From Paenibacillus sp. MAEPY2 (GTDB lineage: Bacteria > Bacillota > Bacilli > Paenibacillales > Paenibacillaceae), in contig NZ_AWUK01000004.1 of the NCBI RefSeq assembly GCF_000499205.1, forward strand, positions 62,001-126,000: 64,000 nt of DNA, written 5' to 3'. Both the position numbers and the translations under genes were made by a program. This document shows, in pieces, positions 27,957 through 35,268 of this stretch. How positions within the stretch are numbered: position 1 is the stretch's first letter; each line of letters begins with the position of its first letter. The notes beneath the pieces were generated by a model. That model worked only from the letters and a program-made list of their open reading frames with translations, was not told the origin of the DNA and searched no databases.

Positions 27957-29150
27957 TCATTCTCCTTGACTATGGACTAACGGAAGTTCTTCCGCAATGC
28001 TTTCTTCTACTTCAAACAATACTTTCATATAAACTTTACCATTCTCTTTCTTCTCATGCAAAATTTTTTCACTTAAAATTTTCGTTCCTTTGCCATTTTT
28101 GGCAATAATATCGTTTCTCGCTCCTTCCAATCCTTTCGTTCTAGCCCATTCAATCGTGTTTTTCTGCTCTTTTTCCTGTGTTTCCAAATCTTTCTCTGTC
28201 AGCCATCCCATGGGAAGTGTGAAGGATCTCCAGGTCAGCGGTTTATGATCACTTTCGGTATCAAATGAGGTGAAAGGCGTATTCCCGTATCCCCAGAGCT
28301 GAATCGCCCATTTCCCCAGTACAATGTAAAAACGTTCCTTGCTCTCCCCGGTCATCGTATTATGTTTTTGCACAAGGGGGACTTCGACCTGATACTCACG
28401 CCACACCAGTCCACGTACTTCCCCTTTGGCAACAATGGTTTTTGTATTCTCTTCATCTCCCAAAATACCGGATATCAGTACCTGTCCCTTCTTGACACGC
28501 ATGTCCTTCTGCACGACAGGGCGTCCCTGCTCCGCGTATATTTGAGTGATTACAGCGTCTGTTTTACTGACCAGATGTCTCGGGTTCAGCAGCGGTTCAC
28601 GCTTGGGCTGTGCTGACTCCACAACCTGGATGGTGATGGTTGTCCCTTCTTTGCTCACCCCAATCCAGGTTACATCCGGCAGAGCGAGTGCGAGCTGTCT
28701 GGAGAGCTTGTCCTGGCTTTGCAGTCGAAATGCCCACTGGAAGGGGTAAATGCCTTCTTTCTTTGCTGCCGCGAGCACTTCATCCGTGGGAATCGTCACA
28801 TTGCCTTTAACTTCTATATTCCAAACCATCGATGACAACGCAAACAGAGCTGCTATAAAAAACAGCATGCCGCCCAGAAAGAACTTCCTTCTCAATAAAC
28901 GGGCTGCAAAAAAAGGAAATCCACTCCGGTGTGTCACCTTTACACGGCAGCCTGTCCGTTTCAGCAAAGGACGCAGCCTAAAAAAATGCGGTAGCAGAAT
29001 ATACATTTCTGCCTTGCGCCCGTCATGGGCACGCAGGTCCCATACTTCCAGTCCCTGCTCTGCCACCGTGTTGATCAATGCTTCAATATCCCCCCCAGTG
29101 ACCGTGATTCGGACTGCTCCGCGCAGTTTGTACAGACTGGGCTGCTTCAT
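27957..29150 (-). CDS. yqfD: Sporulation protein YqfD
   Basis: A 397-residue YqfD family membrane protein needed for efficient sporulation. A single strong helix (FFLGGMLFFIAALFALSSMVW) lies near residues 90-112. The following region has the FtsQ/POTRA-like pattern VKGNVTIPTDEVLAAAKKEGI, and the rest is extracytoplasmic beta-rich. It overlaps yqfC by four bases (ATGA), so the two are coupled. Work on Clostridioides links YqfCD-type proteins to engulfment; the same role here is inferred. Confidence 0.92.
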   Translation of the reverse strand: MKQPSLYKLRGAVRITVTGGDIEALINTVAEQGLEVWDLRAHDGRKAEMYILLPHFFRLRPLLKRTGCRVKVTHRSGFPFFAARLLRRKFFLGGMLFFIAALFALSSMVWNIEVKGNVTIPTDEVLAAAKKEGIYPFQWAFRLQSQDKLSRQLALALPDVTWIGVSKEGTTITIQVVESAQPKREPLLNPRHLVSKTDAVITQIYAEQGRPVVQKDMRVKKGQVLISGILGDEENTKTIVAKGEVRGLVWREYQVEVPLVQKHNTMTGESKERFYIVLGKWAIQLWGYGNTPFTSFDTESDHKPLTWRSFTLPMGWLTEKDLETQEKEQKNTIEWARTKGLEGARNDIIAKNGKGTKILSEKILHEKKENGKVYMKVLFEVEESIAEELPLVHSQGE

Positions 29151-29440
29151 CCGTTCCCCTCCGCTCCATTCATATGAATATCCAGAATTGTTCCTTCAAC
29201 AGCCACTTCATCCGGCAAAATATTGCGAATCATCAGTTCAGTCCCTTTGATCTCCAGCTGGCCTTGGGAGAGAGCCAGAACGATGCGATCCGGTGTAAAA
29301 TGAATGACACCACGATGATTCTCTATATACAATTGCTTTGTGCCGATCAGGGTTAACCGTGGCATATCGTAAAGCACGTCCTGCGGCAGATCCAGAACTT
29401 CACTGGTCCATCTGCGCAGCTTGCGGCTGATCCGGGTCAT
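29147..29440 (-). CDS. yqfC: Sporulation protein YqfC
   Basis: A 97-residue YabP/YqfC family protein with the typical pattern LDLPQDVLYDMPRLTLIGTKQLYIENHRGVI followed by an IRNILPDE segment. The family occurs in spore-formers and partners YqfD. The four-base overlap with yqfD shows they are translated together. The ATG is preceded by GGGGGAAG. Confidence 0.9.
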   Translation of the reverse strand: MTRISRKLRRWTSEVLDLPQDVLYDMPRLTLIGTKQLYIENHRGVIHFTPDRIVLALSQGQLEIKGTELMIRNILPDEVAVEGTILDIHMNGAEGNG

Positions 29441-29550
29441 TCGAAGGTCTTCCCCCTTCCTCTACAGTTCAACTTATGCGCAGATTCATGAAATTATGAA
29501 AACTACGGACCGTATAAGATGTGAAATGTGAGAAAAAAGATGATGAACGC

Positions 29551-29593
29551 AAAAAAAAGCCGTCTCCGGCATATTGCTCACCAGAAACGGCTC
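29551..29593 (-). terminator. Terminator after the FloA-partner gene
   Basis: AGCCGTCTCCGG pairs with CCAGAAACGGCT with a few mismatches. Read on the minus strand the stem is followed by eight T. It ends the nfeD-floA unit. Confidence 0.85.
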
Positions 29594-29618
29594 TATTCCT
29601 TCTACATCACTTAGATTG

Positions 29619-30239
29619 TTACAGTTTCCCTCTTGAACCGAAAGGCTGCTTGGATCGGGGAGCACCCAATACTTCTGCCCATAAAACACCCGTACGAATG
29701 TCTTCCGGACGAAGCTGGGAATTTCCCGATTCACTTGATTCCACTTGATCCCAACTGGAATCAGCCACAACAGGTTTGTTTGAAGAAGAAAAGCGATTTA
29801 GCCTTTCTTGAATCAGACGTTGTTGCTTTTCGAATTCTTTCTTTTGTTGGTCAAGCGAACGTTCCATCTCACCACTAAAGTTTCGGCTACCTACTTCATC
29901 TGAAGGACGTGAGGAAGCTTGTGGTCCTGAATACGGCTGATCATAACGACCTTCATCATACTGGTTCTCATACGGTTCATCGTACTGGTTCTCGTAAGGT
30001 TCATCATAACGAGTTTCACCAGCAGCTTCAGTGCTGGCAGTTTTCTTTGGAGAGGTCTGCGCTGGTGAACGGTCGGACTGATCGGAGTCACCACTGCCTC
30101 CAAAGGTCGGCATTCCATTGTTCTGACGCTTTTTGTTTGGATCAGATGATTTAGCTGCTTTTCCAAGAAAAGAAAAGAGCGCAAAACCGATGACAGCCAC
30201 GATATACAGATTATTAAAAATCCATTCGAATAGGCCCAT
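29619..30239 (-). CDS. Membrane-anchored low-complexity protein downstream of floA
   Basis: A 206-residue protein with one N-terminal membrane helix (FNNLYIVAVIGFALFSFLG), then a long hydrophilic tail. The tail has tandem copies of YDEPYENQ (about 78-100), a short coiled coil (DQQKKEFEKQQRLIQERLNRF) and a C-terminal block LRPEDIRTGVLWAEVLGAPR that looks conserved. I do not recognise a named family. It follows floA by 13 bases and shares its transcript, so a role at flotillin membrane microdomains is a fair guess. Confidence 0.7.
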   Translation of the reverse strand: MGLFEWIFNNLYIVAVIGFALFSFLGKAAKSSDPNKKRQNNGMPTFGGSGDSDQSDRSPAQTSPKKTASTEAAGETRYDEPYENQYDEPYENQYDEGRYDQPYSGPQASSRPSDEVGSRNFSGEMERSLDQQKKEFEKQQRLIQERLNRFSSSNKPVVADSSWDQVESSESGNSQLRPEDIRTGVLWAEVLGAPRSKQPFGSRGKL

Positions 30240-30252
30240 ATATACTCACCGC

Positions 30253-31263
30253 CTATCTTCCGTTTTTGGAATCACCCTGATCGTTAGAATTCGAGCCCTC
30301 AGCAGGTTTTCCCAGTGTGTTACGCATTTGAGTGTCAGCTTCAATATTTTTGAGGTTCATGTAATCCATAATACCGATTTTACCACTGCGTAGAGCCTCT
30401 GCCATCGCAAGCGGTACTGCGGATTCTGACTCAACAACACGCGCTCTCATTTCTACAACGCGTGCTTTCATCTCTTGCTCTTGAGCTACGGCCATTGCAC
30501 GACGCTCTTCCGCTTTGGCCTGAGCGATCCGCTTGTCAGCTTCTGCCTGCTCAGTTTGTAGAAACGCACCAATGTTCTTACCTACATCTACGTCCGCAAT
30601 ATCAATGGACAGAATCTCAAAAGCAGTCCCGGAATCCAGACCTTTGGATAAGACAGTACGAGAGATCAGATCCGGGTTTTCCAAAACTTCTTTGTGGGAG
30701 TCCGCTGAACCATTCGTACTTACAATACCTTCACCAACCCGGGCAATAATCGTTTCTTCACCCGCACCACCAACAAGTCGATCAATATTGGCACGAACTG
30801 TAATTCTTGCTCGTACGTTGACTTCAATACCATCTTTGGCTACAGCAGAAACTACAGGCGTTTCGATTACACGTGGGTTAACACTCATTTGTACAGCTTG
30901 CAATACATCACGACCTGCAAGGTCAATCGCAGCAGCACGTTCGAATTCGAGTGGAATATTTGCACGTTGAGCAGCAATCAGGGCATTTACAACACGGTCC
31001 ACGTTACCACCAGCAAGGAAGTGACTCTCAAGTTGGTTCATTGATAATTGCAGACCTGCTTTAGTTGCTTTGATCATTGGATTTACGATCCGGCTAGGTG
31101 TTACACGTCTGAGTCTCATCGCTACGAGCGTAATAATACTCACACGTACACCGGATGCAATTGCCGAGATCCAGAGCATTACTGGGAAAAAGCTGAAGAA
31201 TACGCTCAATACGATAATTGCAACAACCGCAATGAGCAAAACCGTAATCATGGTTGGTTCCAT
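30253..31263 (-). CDS. floA: Flotillin-like protein FloA
   Basis: A 336-residue FloA (YqfA) scaffold of functional membrane microdomains. The N-terminal hydrophobic hairpin ([25 protein letters not shown]) anchors it. A PHB-type domain and an Ala/Glu/Arg-rich helical segment ([31 protein letters not shown]) for oligomerisation follow. The start is the ATG of [10 protein letters not shown] with GGAGG ten bases upstream; the longer frame to 31329 is rejected. It lies downstream of nfeD, the usual genomic pair. Confidence 0.95.
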   Translation of the reverse strand: MEPTMITVLLIAVVAIIVLSVFFSFFPVMLWISAIASGVRVSIITLVAMRLRRVTPSRIVNPMIKATKAGLQLSMNQLESHFLAGGNVDRVVNALIAAQRANIPLEFERAAAIDLAGRDVLQAVQMSVNPRVIETPVVSAVAKDGIEVNVRARITVRANIDRLVGGAGEETIIARVGEGIVSTNGSADSHKEVLENPDLISRTVLSKGLDSGTAFEILSIDIADVDVGKNIGAFLQTEQAEADKRIAQAKAEERRAMAVAQEQEMKARVVEMRARVVESESAVPLAMAEALRSGKIGIMDYMNLKNIEADTQMRNTLGKPAEGSNSNDQGDSKNGR

Positions 31264-31430
31264 AGTATAAATTCCTCCATTTTCGTTTTGATTTTGATTT
31301 TGGCAAAAATTATATGAACATACATTCATAAATCTGCTACTAAATTAAAGATTACACCACTTCGCAGGCACCTTCAGCATAGTGGTTATGTACGGTTGCC
31401 TAAGCCTGAGCAGCTTGGCAACTGAGCGGA

Positions 31431-32792
31431 TTAAACCGGTAACGATTGTTGAACGACAATACGTGTACCTTCCGCTTTAATTACGACAATCGGTGTATTC
31501 ACCGGAATGAAATCCCCATCCGATACGACATCAATTCGTTCCCCATTAAACATCGCTGTTCCGGCAGGACGAAGTGGTGTCAGGCTGATTCCCTGCAGCC
31601 CGATCAGCTCTTTACGTTCTGTAGCGGAAGAATATCCCCGGTCAGCTGACAATCTGTCGCTTAGGATGAATCGATTCCATATGCCTCGATCCTTAAACAG
31701 AATAACGACAATCGCAATGACTACAAGCGCAGCCCCAAAAGCAATACCCAACGATATGAAAGCATCGCTTGTATCATAAGCTGCCCGTACAACGCCTGCC
31801 ACCAGTGCAATTGATCCCAGTATGCCAAGAATCCCCATACTCGGAATAAACATCTCCAGAATCATCATGATGAGTCCGACAGTGAATAACACCCATGTCT
31901 CCGCACCGGCAAAACCGGCGATGTAATTCCCTGAGAAATAAAGCACAAAGCACACGATACCAACAATACCAGGCACTCCAAATCCAGGTACAATCAACTC
32001 AATGATTACACCAGCTATTCCAAGGAATAGCAATACCGTCATGACGACAGGATTGGTAAGAAATGTGGATATGTTCTCGGCGGCTGTTCTCTGAACGGTG
32101 AACACATCATCCTGACTGTAACCGAGCCAGGCTGCAGCTTCTTCCGGCGTATTGCTGATATGGTCCGCATAACCCACTTTCAGCGCTTCGTCGGCCGAGA
32201 GAGCAATAATTTCACCTTTTTCTTTGGTTTTGTTAATCTCAGGCATCTTCACGACCATGTTAACATCCGTCATTCCAGCTGCAATTTTGCCGTCACGGCC
32301 ACTTCTCTCTGCCGCTCCCTGCATCTTGCTCTTCCAGAATGCAACCAGCTTTGGATCATCGACATGTTTACCCGTGCTGTCCACCATCGCTGCCGCACCG
32401 ATCATACTGCCTGGCGACATTACGATCTTATCTGCATTCAGAGCCAGAAAACTTCCGGCTGAGGCAGCATCTCCACGGACAAATGCAACGGTTTCAATTG
32501 GACTTTCCTTAATTAAGGTACCCAGTTCTTCAGCCGTGTCGACACGCCCTCCCGGCGTATTGATATCCAGAACGATCAGGCCAGCGTTCATCTCTTCTGC
32601 TTCCTTGAACCCGCGTTCCATAAACTTGCCAAGTCCCTGCTCGATTGGTTTATCCACCGGAATGATATATACGGCGCCACTTTTCTCAGCTGCATGTGCT
32701 GACGGTGATCCAATCCAGACAGGAAGCAGCAGCGTCAGTAGCATCATGAGCATTAATGACCCCGTAAGCTTCTTCCGGCGCTTTCCCTTCAC
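31431..32792 (-). CDS. NfeD family membrane protein with ClpP-type protease domain
   Basis: About 453 residues. A signal peptide (SLMLMMLLTLLLPVWIGSPSAHA) leads into a 1510-N type serine protease domain (about 35-225) with INTPGGRVDTAEE and the serine-bearing AASAGSFLALNAD. Five to six membrane helices and a C-terminal OB-fold NfeD domain (LIGLQGISLTPLRPAGTAMFNGERIDV) follow. The GTG at 32792, seven bases after AAGGGGGG, is the best start; the ATG at 32813 overlaps that site. NfeD proteins partner flotillins, and floA follows on the same strand. Confidence 0.9.
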   Translation of the reverse strand: MKGKRRKKLTGSLMLMMLLTLLLPVWIGSPSAHAAEKSGAVYIIPVDKPIEQGLGKFMERGFKEAEEMNAGLIVLDINTPGGRVDTAEELGTLIKESPIETVAFVRGDAASAGSFLALNADKIVMSPGSMIGAAAMVDSTGKHVDDPKLVAFWKSKMQGAAERSGRDGKIAAGMTDVNMVVKMPEINKTKEKGEIIALSADEALKVGYADHISNTPEEAAAWLGYSQDDVFTVQRTAAENISTFLTNPVVMTVLLFLGIAGVIIELIVPGFGVPGIVGIVCFVLYFSGNYIAGFAGAETWVLFTVGLIMMILEMFIPSMGILGILGSIALVAGVVRAAYDTSDAFISLGIAFGAALVVIAIVVILFKDRGIWNRFILSDRLSADRGYSSATERKELIGLQGISLTPLRPAGTAMFNGERIDVVSDGDFIPVNTPIVVIKAEGTRIVVQQSLPV

Positions 32793-33044
32793 AAATAGTC
32801 CCCCCTTTTCCATTAATGTTATACTGTCCAGCTTATGGTATTTATTACGTACAATGCAACATTTCGTTTCAAAATCTTAGAATTATATTTGAAATCGGCA
32901 GCAATTGCAACATTACAAATCCATAATCATATATATTATCCATTTAAAAGCAATATTTGTGAATTTCCCTTAACAGATGAATGACTTCCCAGCCTACTTC
33001 AGGTTTCTTCTCAAACTGAGTACCGTATCCAATGGTGTAAACGG

Positions 33045-33076
33045 AAAAAACACCCCCTGACAAGTCAGGAGGTGTT
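33045..33076 (-). terminator. Terminator after yqeY
   Basis: AACACCCCCTGA and TCAGGAGGTGTT form a 12-bp stem with a 4-base loop. On the minus strand six T follow, 13 bases past the yqeY stop. The rest of the ~300-base gap up to nfeD shows no further gene. Confidence 0.88.
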
Positions 33077-33088
33077 CATTGATTTGCT

Positions 33089-33532
33089 TTATTGCAGAAA
33101 TTGTTGAACTGCTTGATTTACCAGTTTGCCATCCGCTTTGCCTTTGACTTTCGGCATAAGGGCAGACATGACTTTCCCCATCTCGGCTTTCGAAGAAGCA
33201 CCGGTTTCCTGGATGGTCTGCTGTACAATAACTTTAATTTCTTCTTCGGTAAGCTGTGCGGGAAGGTACTGACTGAGTAATTCAATTTCCGCTTTTGCAT
33301 TTGCCGCGAGGTCATCACGGCCCGCTTTGTCAAATTCTTGGAGGGCATCTTTGCGCTGTTTGATTTCACGACTCAGAATATCAAGCACTTCGTTATCATC
33401 CAAATCTCTTTTCAAATCTATTTCAAGATTCTTGATCGTCGAACGAATCAACCGAATGTTGGAGAGCTTGAACTTGTCCTTGCTCTTCATCGCTTGCTTC
33501 ATATCTTCGTTCAATCGTTCGCTAAGATTCAT
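33089..33532 (-). CDS. yqeY: GatB/YqeY domain protein
   Basis: A 147-residue YqeY protein: an N-terminal helical domain (LNEDMKQAMKSKDKFKLSNIRLIRSTIKN) and a C-terminal domain related to the tRNA-binding tail of GatB (GKVMSALMPKVKGKADGKLVNQAVQQFL). Its role is unclear, perhaps tRNA-linked. It follows rpsU by 15 bases, the conserved rpsU-yqeY pair of Firmicutes. Confidence 0.94.
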   Translation of the reverse strand: MNLSERLNEDMKQAMKSKDKFKLSNIRLIRSTIKNLEIDLKRDLDDNEVLDILSREIKQRKDALQEFDKAGRDDLAANAKAEIELLSQYLPAQLTEEEIKVIVQQTIQETGASSKAEMGKVMSALMPKVKGKADGKLVNQAVQQFLQ

Positions 33533-33547
33533 GTAGTTAAAATCCTC

Positions 33548-33721
33548 CTAAAACTTTCTCTTACGAGCAGCCTCGGACTTTTTCTTGCGCTTTACGCTTG
33601 GCTTCTCATAATGCTTACGTTTCTTCACCTCAGCCAATACGCCATCTTTTGCGATGGAACGTTTAAAGCGACGAAGTGCAGCATCAATAGTCTCGTTTTT
33701 GCGAACTTTAGTTTCAGACAC
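33548..33721 (-). CDS. rpsU: 30S ribosomal protein S21
   Basis: A 57-residue, highly basic S21 ([20 protein letters not shown] ... [18 protein letters not shown]). The start is the GTG at 33721 with GGAGGG seven bases upstream, which gives the exact family length; the open frame extends 18 codons further without similarity. S21 sits near the 16S 3' end and helps initiation. It leads the rpsU-yqeY unit. Confidence 0.95.
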   Translation of the reverse strand: MSETKVRKNETIDAALRRFKRSIAKDGVLAEVKKRKHYEKPSVKRKKKSEAARKRKF

Positions 33722-33919
33722 CAGTTTTCCCTCCCTCCGACCAGACCGTCCAAGAGCAATAACACGGTTCATCACCTTTCATTATAGGCGAAAGGTAATA
33801 AAGGTGTCAACCTTAACGTAATGATCATTTATTTTATGTGAACTTCAGCTCCATATTCATGCCTTTTAAGCATATATGGATAAGTCCTGAATCAGAGTAA
33901 ACTGAGTAAACTTGCTCGT

Positions 33920-34279
33920 TTATTTGTGGGAGTCAGACAAACTTGTCAATACGCCGAGTCGAGTCCCACCAAGCAAATGATAGTGCAGATGATGAACGGT
34001 TTGTTCTCCATCTTTGCCACAGTTATTAATCAGTCGGTAACCTGTTTCTTCCACACCGAGACGCTTGGCCGCTTCTTGCGCAGCCAAATGAATCTCACCG
34101 ATCAACGGCAAATCTTCTGCGGTTACTTCATTCATGGAAGCAATATGTTTCTTGGGAATAACGAGTACATGGGTCGGTGCAGCGGGCTGGATGTCATGAA
34201 AGACGATGACATGGTCATTCTCCAGTACCTTATTGGAGGGGATGCTGCCCTCTACAATTTTGCAAAATAAGCAATCCAT
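33920..34279 (-). CDS. HIT family nucleotide hydrolase
   Basis: A 119-residue histidine-triad protein of the HINT type. The active motif is VHHLHYHLLGG near residues 95-105, and the N-terminal CLFCKIVEG and the ATHVLVIPKKHI segment are typical. Relatives hydrolyse aminoacyl-adenylates and similar phosphoramidates. It precedes rpsU on the same strand, an order often seen in Firmicutes. Confidence 0.92.
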   Translation of the reverse strand: MDCLFCKIVEGSIPSNKVLENDHVIVFHDIQPAAPTHVLVIPKKHIASMNEVTAEDLPLIGEIHLAAQEAAKRLGVEETGYRLINNCGKDGEQTVHHLHYHLLGGTRLGVLTSLSDSHK

Positions 34280-34393
34280 TGTTCATACCCTCCTTTGGAT
34301 TAAAAATTATGTATACCCTTCTATCATACCGGAACTGAAAAGTAAATTCCAATCGAACCTCTTCAGTTATGTCATTCAAACCGGGATGATGGA

Positions 34394-34454
34394 CAAAAAA
34401 ACCATTCACATCTTAGTGGACTGCTGAGAGCGTACACCAAAGATGTGAACGGTT
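34394..34454 (-). terminator. Terminator after the 110-residue gene
   Basis: AACCATTCACATCT and AGATGTGAACGGTT form a 14-bp stem with one wobble. On the minus strand seven T follow. It lies 37 bases past the stop at 34491. Confidence 0.82.
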
Positions 34455-34490
34455 ATATTTGCTACAAGCATGATGATTCATTTTTTTCTA

Positions 34491-34823
34491 TTAATAATAA
34501 GGCAATAAGGATAATGCAGTCAGTCCAATCAAAGGTAATACCAGTCGGTTAAACCGTCTGCGACCGTAACCATAATAGGGGTATGGATAGCCGAAGCCCG
34601 GGAAGAATCCCCGCGAATGAGTGGGATAAGTAACTGGCATCATATTGGGTCCCCAGTTCGCTTGATTAACCATGGCTTCATTTCCCACGGGAACAGCCAA
34701 ATAAATCATGTCATCATCCACGTTTTCCATAATGCCATCATAATGGGCACCGTCGTGCATTTGTACACACACATAGCGATGCATGTGTTCCTTACACAGT
34801 TTCTTCGCTTCTACCTTTTCCAC
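34491..34823 (-). CDS. Small protein with Sm-like N-terminal half, function unknown
   Basis: A 110-residue protein with a GTG start and GGAGG nine bases upstream. Residues ~12-50 (RYVCVQMHDGAHYDGIMENVDDDMIYLAVPV) have the alternating pattern of an Sm/LSm first motif: hydrophobic strand, DG turn, xG, then VDDDxIYL. The C-terminal half is rich in Gly, Pro and Tyr and ends in a hydrophobic helix (LVLPLIGLTALSLLPYY). I do not recognise a named family. A role as a small membrane- or coat-associated protein, possibly RNA-binding, is only a suggestion. It lies downstream of sbcC, after a 445-base gap. Confidence 0.6.
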   Translation of the reverse strand: MEKVEAKKLCKEHMHRYVCVQMHDGAHYDGIMENVDDDMIYLAVPVGNEAMVNQANWGPNMMPVTYPTHSRGFFPGFGYPYPYYGYGRRRFNRLVLPLIGLTALSLLPYY

Positions 34824-34959
34824 GTTTCATCGCCTCCGGATATGCTCTTCTCTTCATCACCCTTTCATGGTATTCAGATCTGGGCGAAATGACACTGTGA
34901 ATGACAAGAGTTTCAGGATTGGGGTCCAAAGAGTGAAATCAGTATAGAAGCTGTGCCTG

Positions 34960-35060
34960 TGAAATAAAAAAGAAGCACCCCGTGCAGTTTCCATACGGAG
35001 TTCTGCTGTCGCGGACGTCTAACCAGGAGTATTCCTGATCAAACGTCCGCCGGGGTACTT
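34960..35060 (-). ncRNA. Candidate three-way-junction RNA with T-tail
   Basis: On the minus strand AAGTACCCCG (35060-35051) pairs with CGGGGTGCTT (34982-34973), closing two arms. Arm 1 is GCGGACGT/ACGTCCGC with an inner CAGGA/TCCTG stem; arm 2 is GCAG/CTGC with inner TCC/GGA. The 3' end runs into TTCTTTTTTATTT. This looks like the 3' end of a structured RNA, or a branched terminator, between sbcC and the 34823 gene. I recognise no known riboswitch class. The remaining ~200 bases up to sbcC hold further stems: CAACCTT/AAGGTTG, and CTTAACTGACT with AGTCAGTTGAG. Confidence 0.35.
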
Positions 35061-35268
35061 AACATAAAGTTTGTCGGCTTAACTGTAGTATAACAACAGG
35101 ATGAACCTGTATCTGTGAGCTATCTCACTCAACTGACTCAGCGAGTATAGAAATGAGATTCAACCCAACTTAGTCAGTTAAGAGTTCCCCCCATGATCAA
35201 CCTTCTAAGGTTGGTTCCTGAGGGATTCACAATTGGGACTCATTTAAAACCGTAATGTGTTCCGTTTC

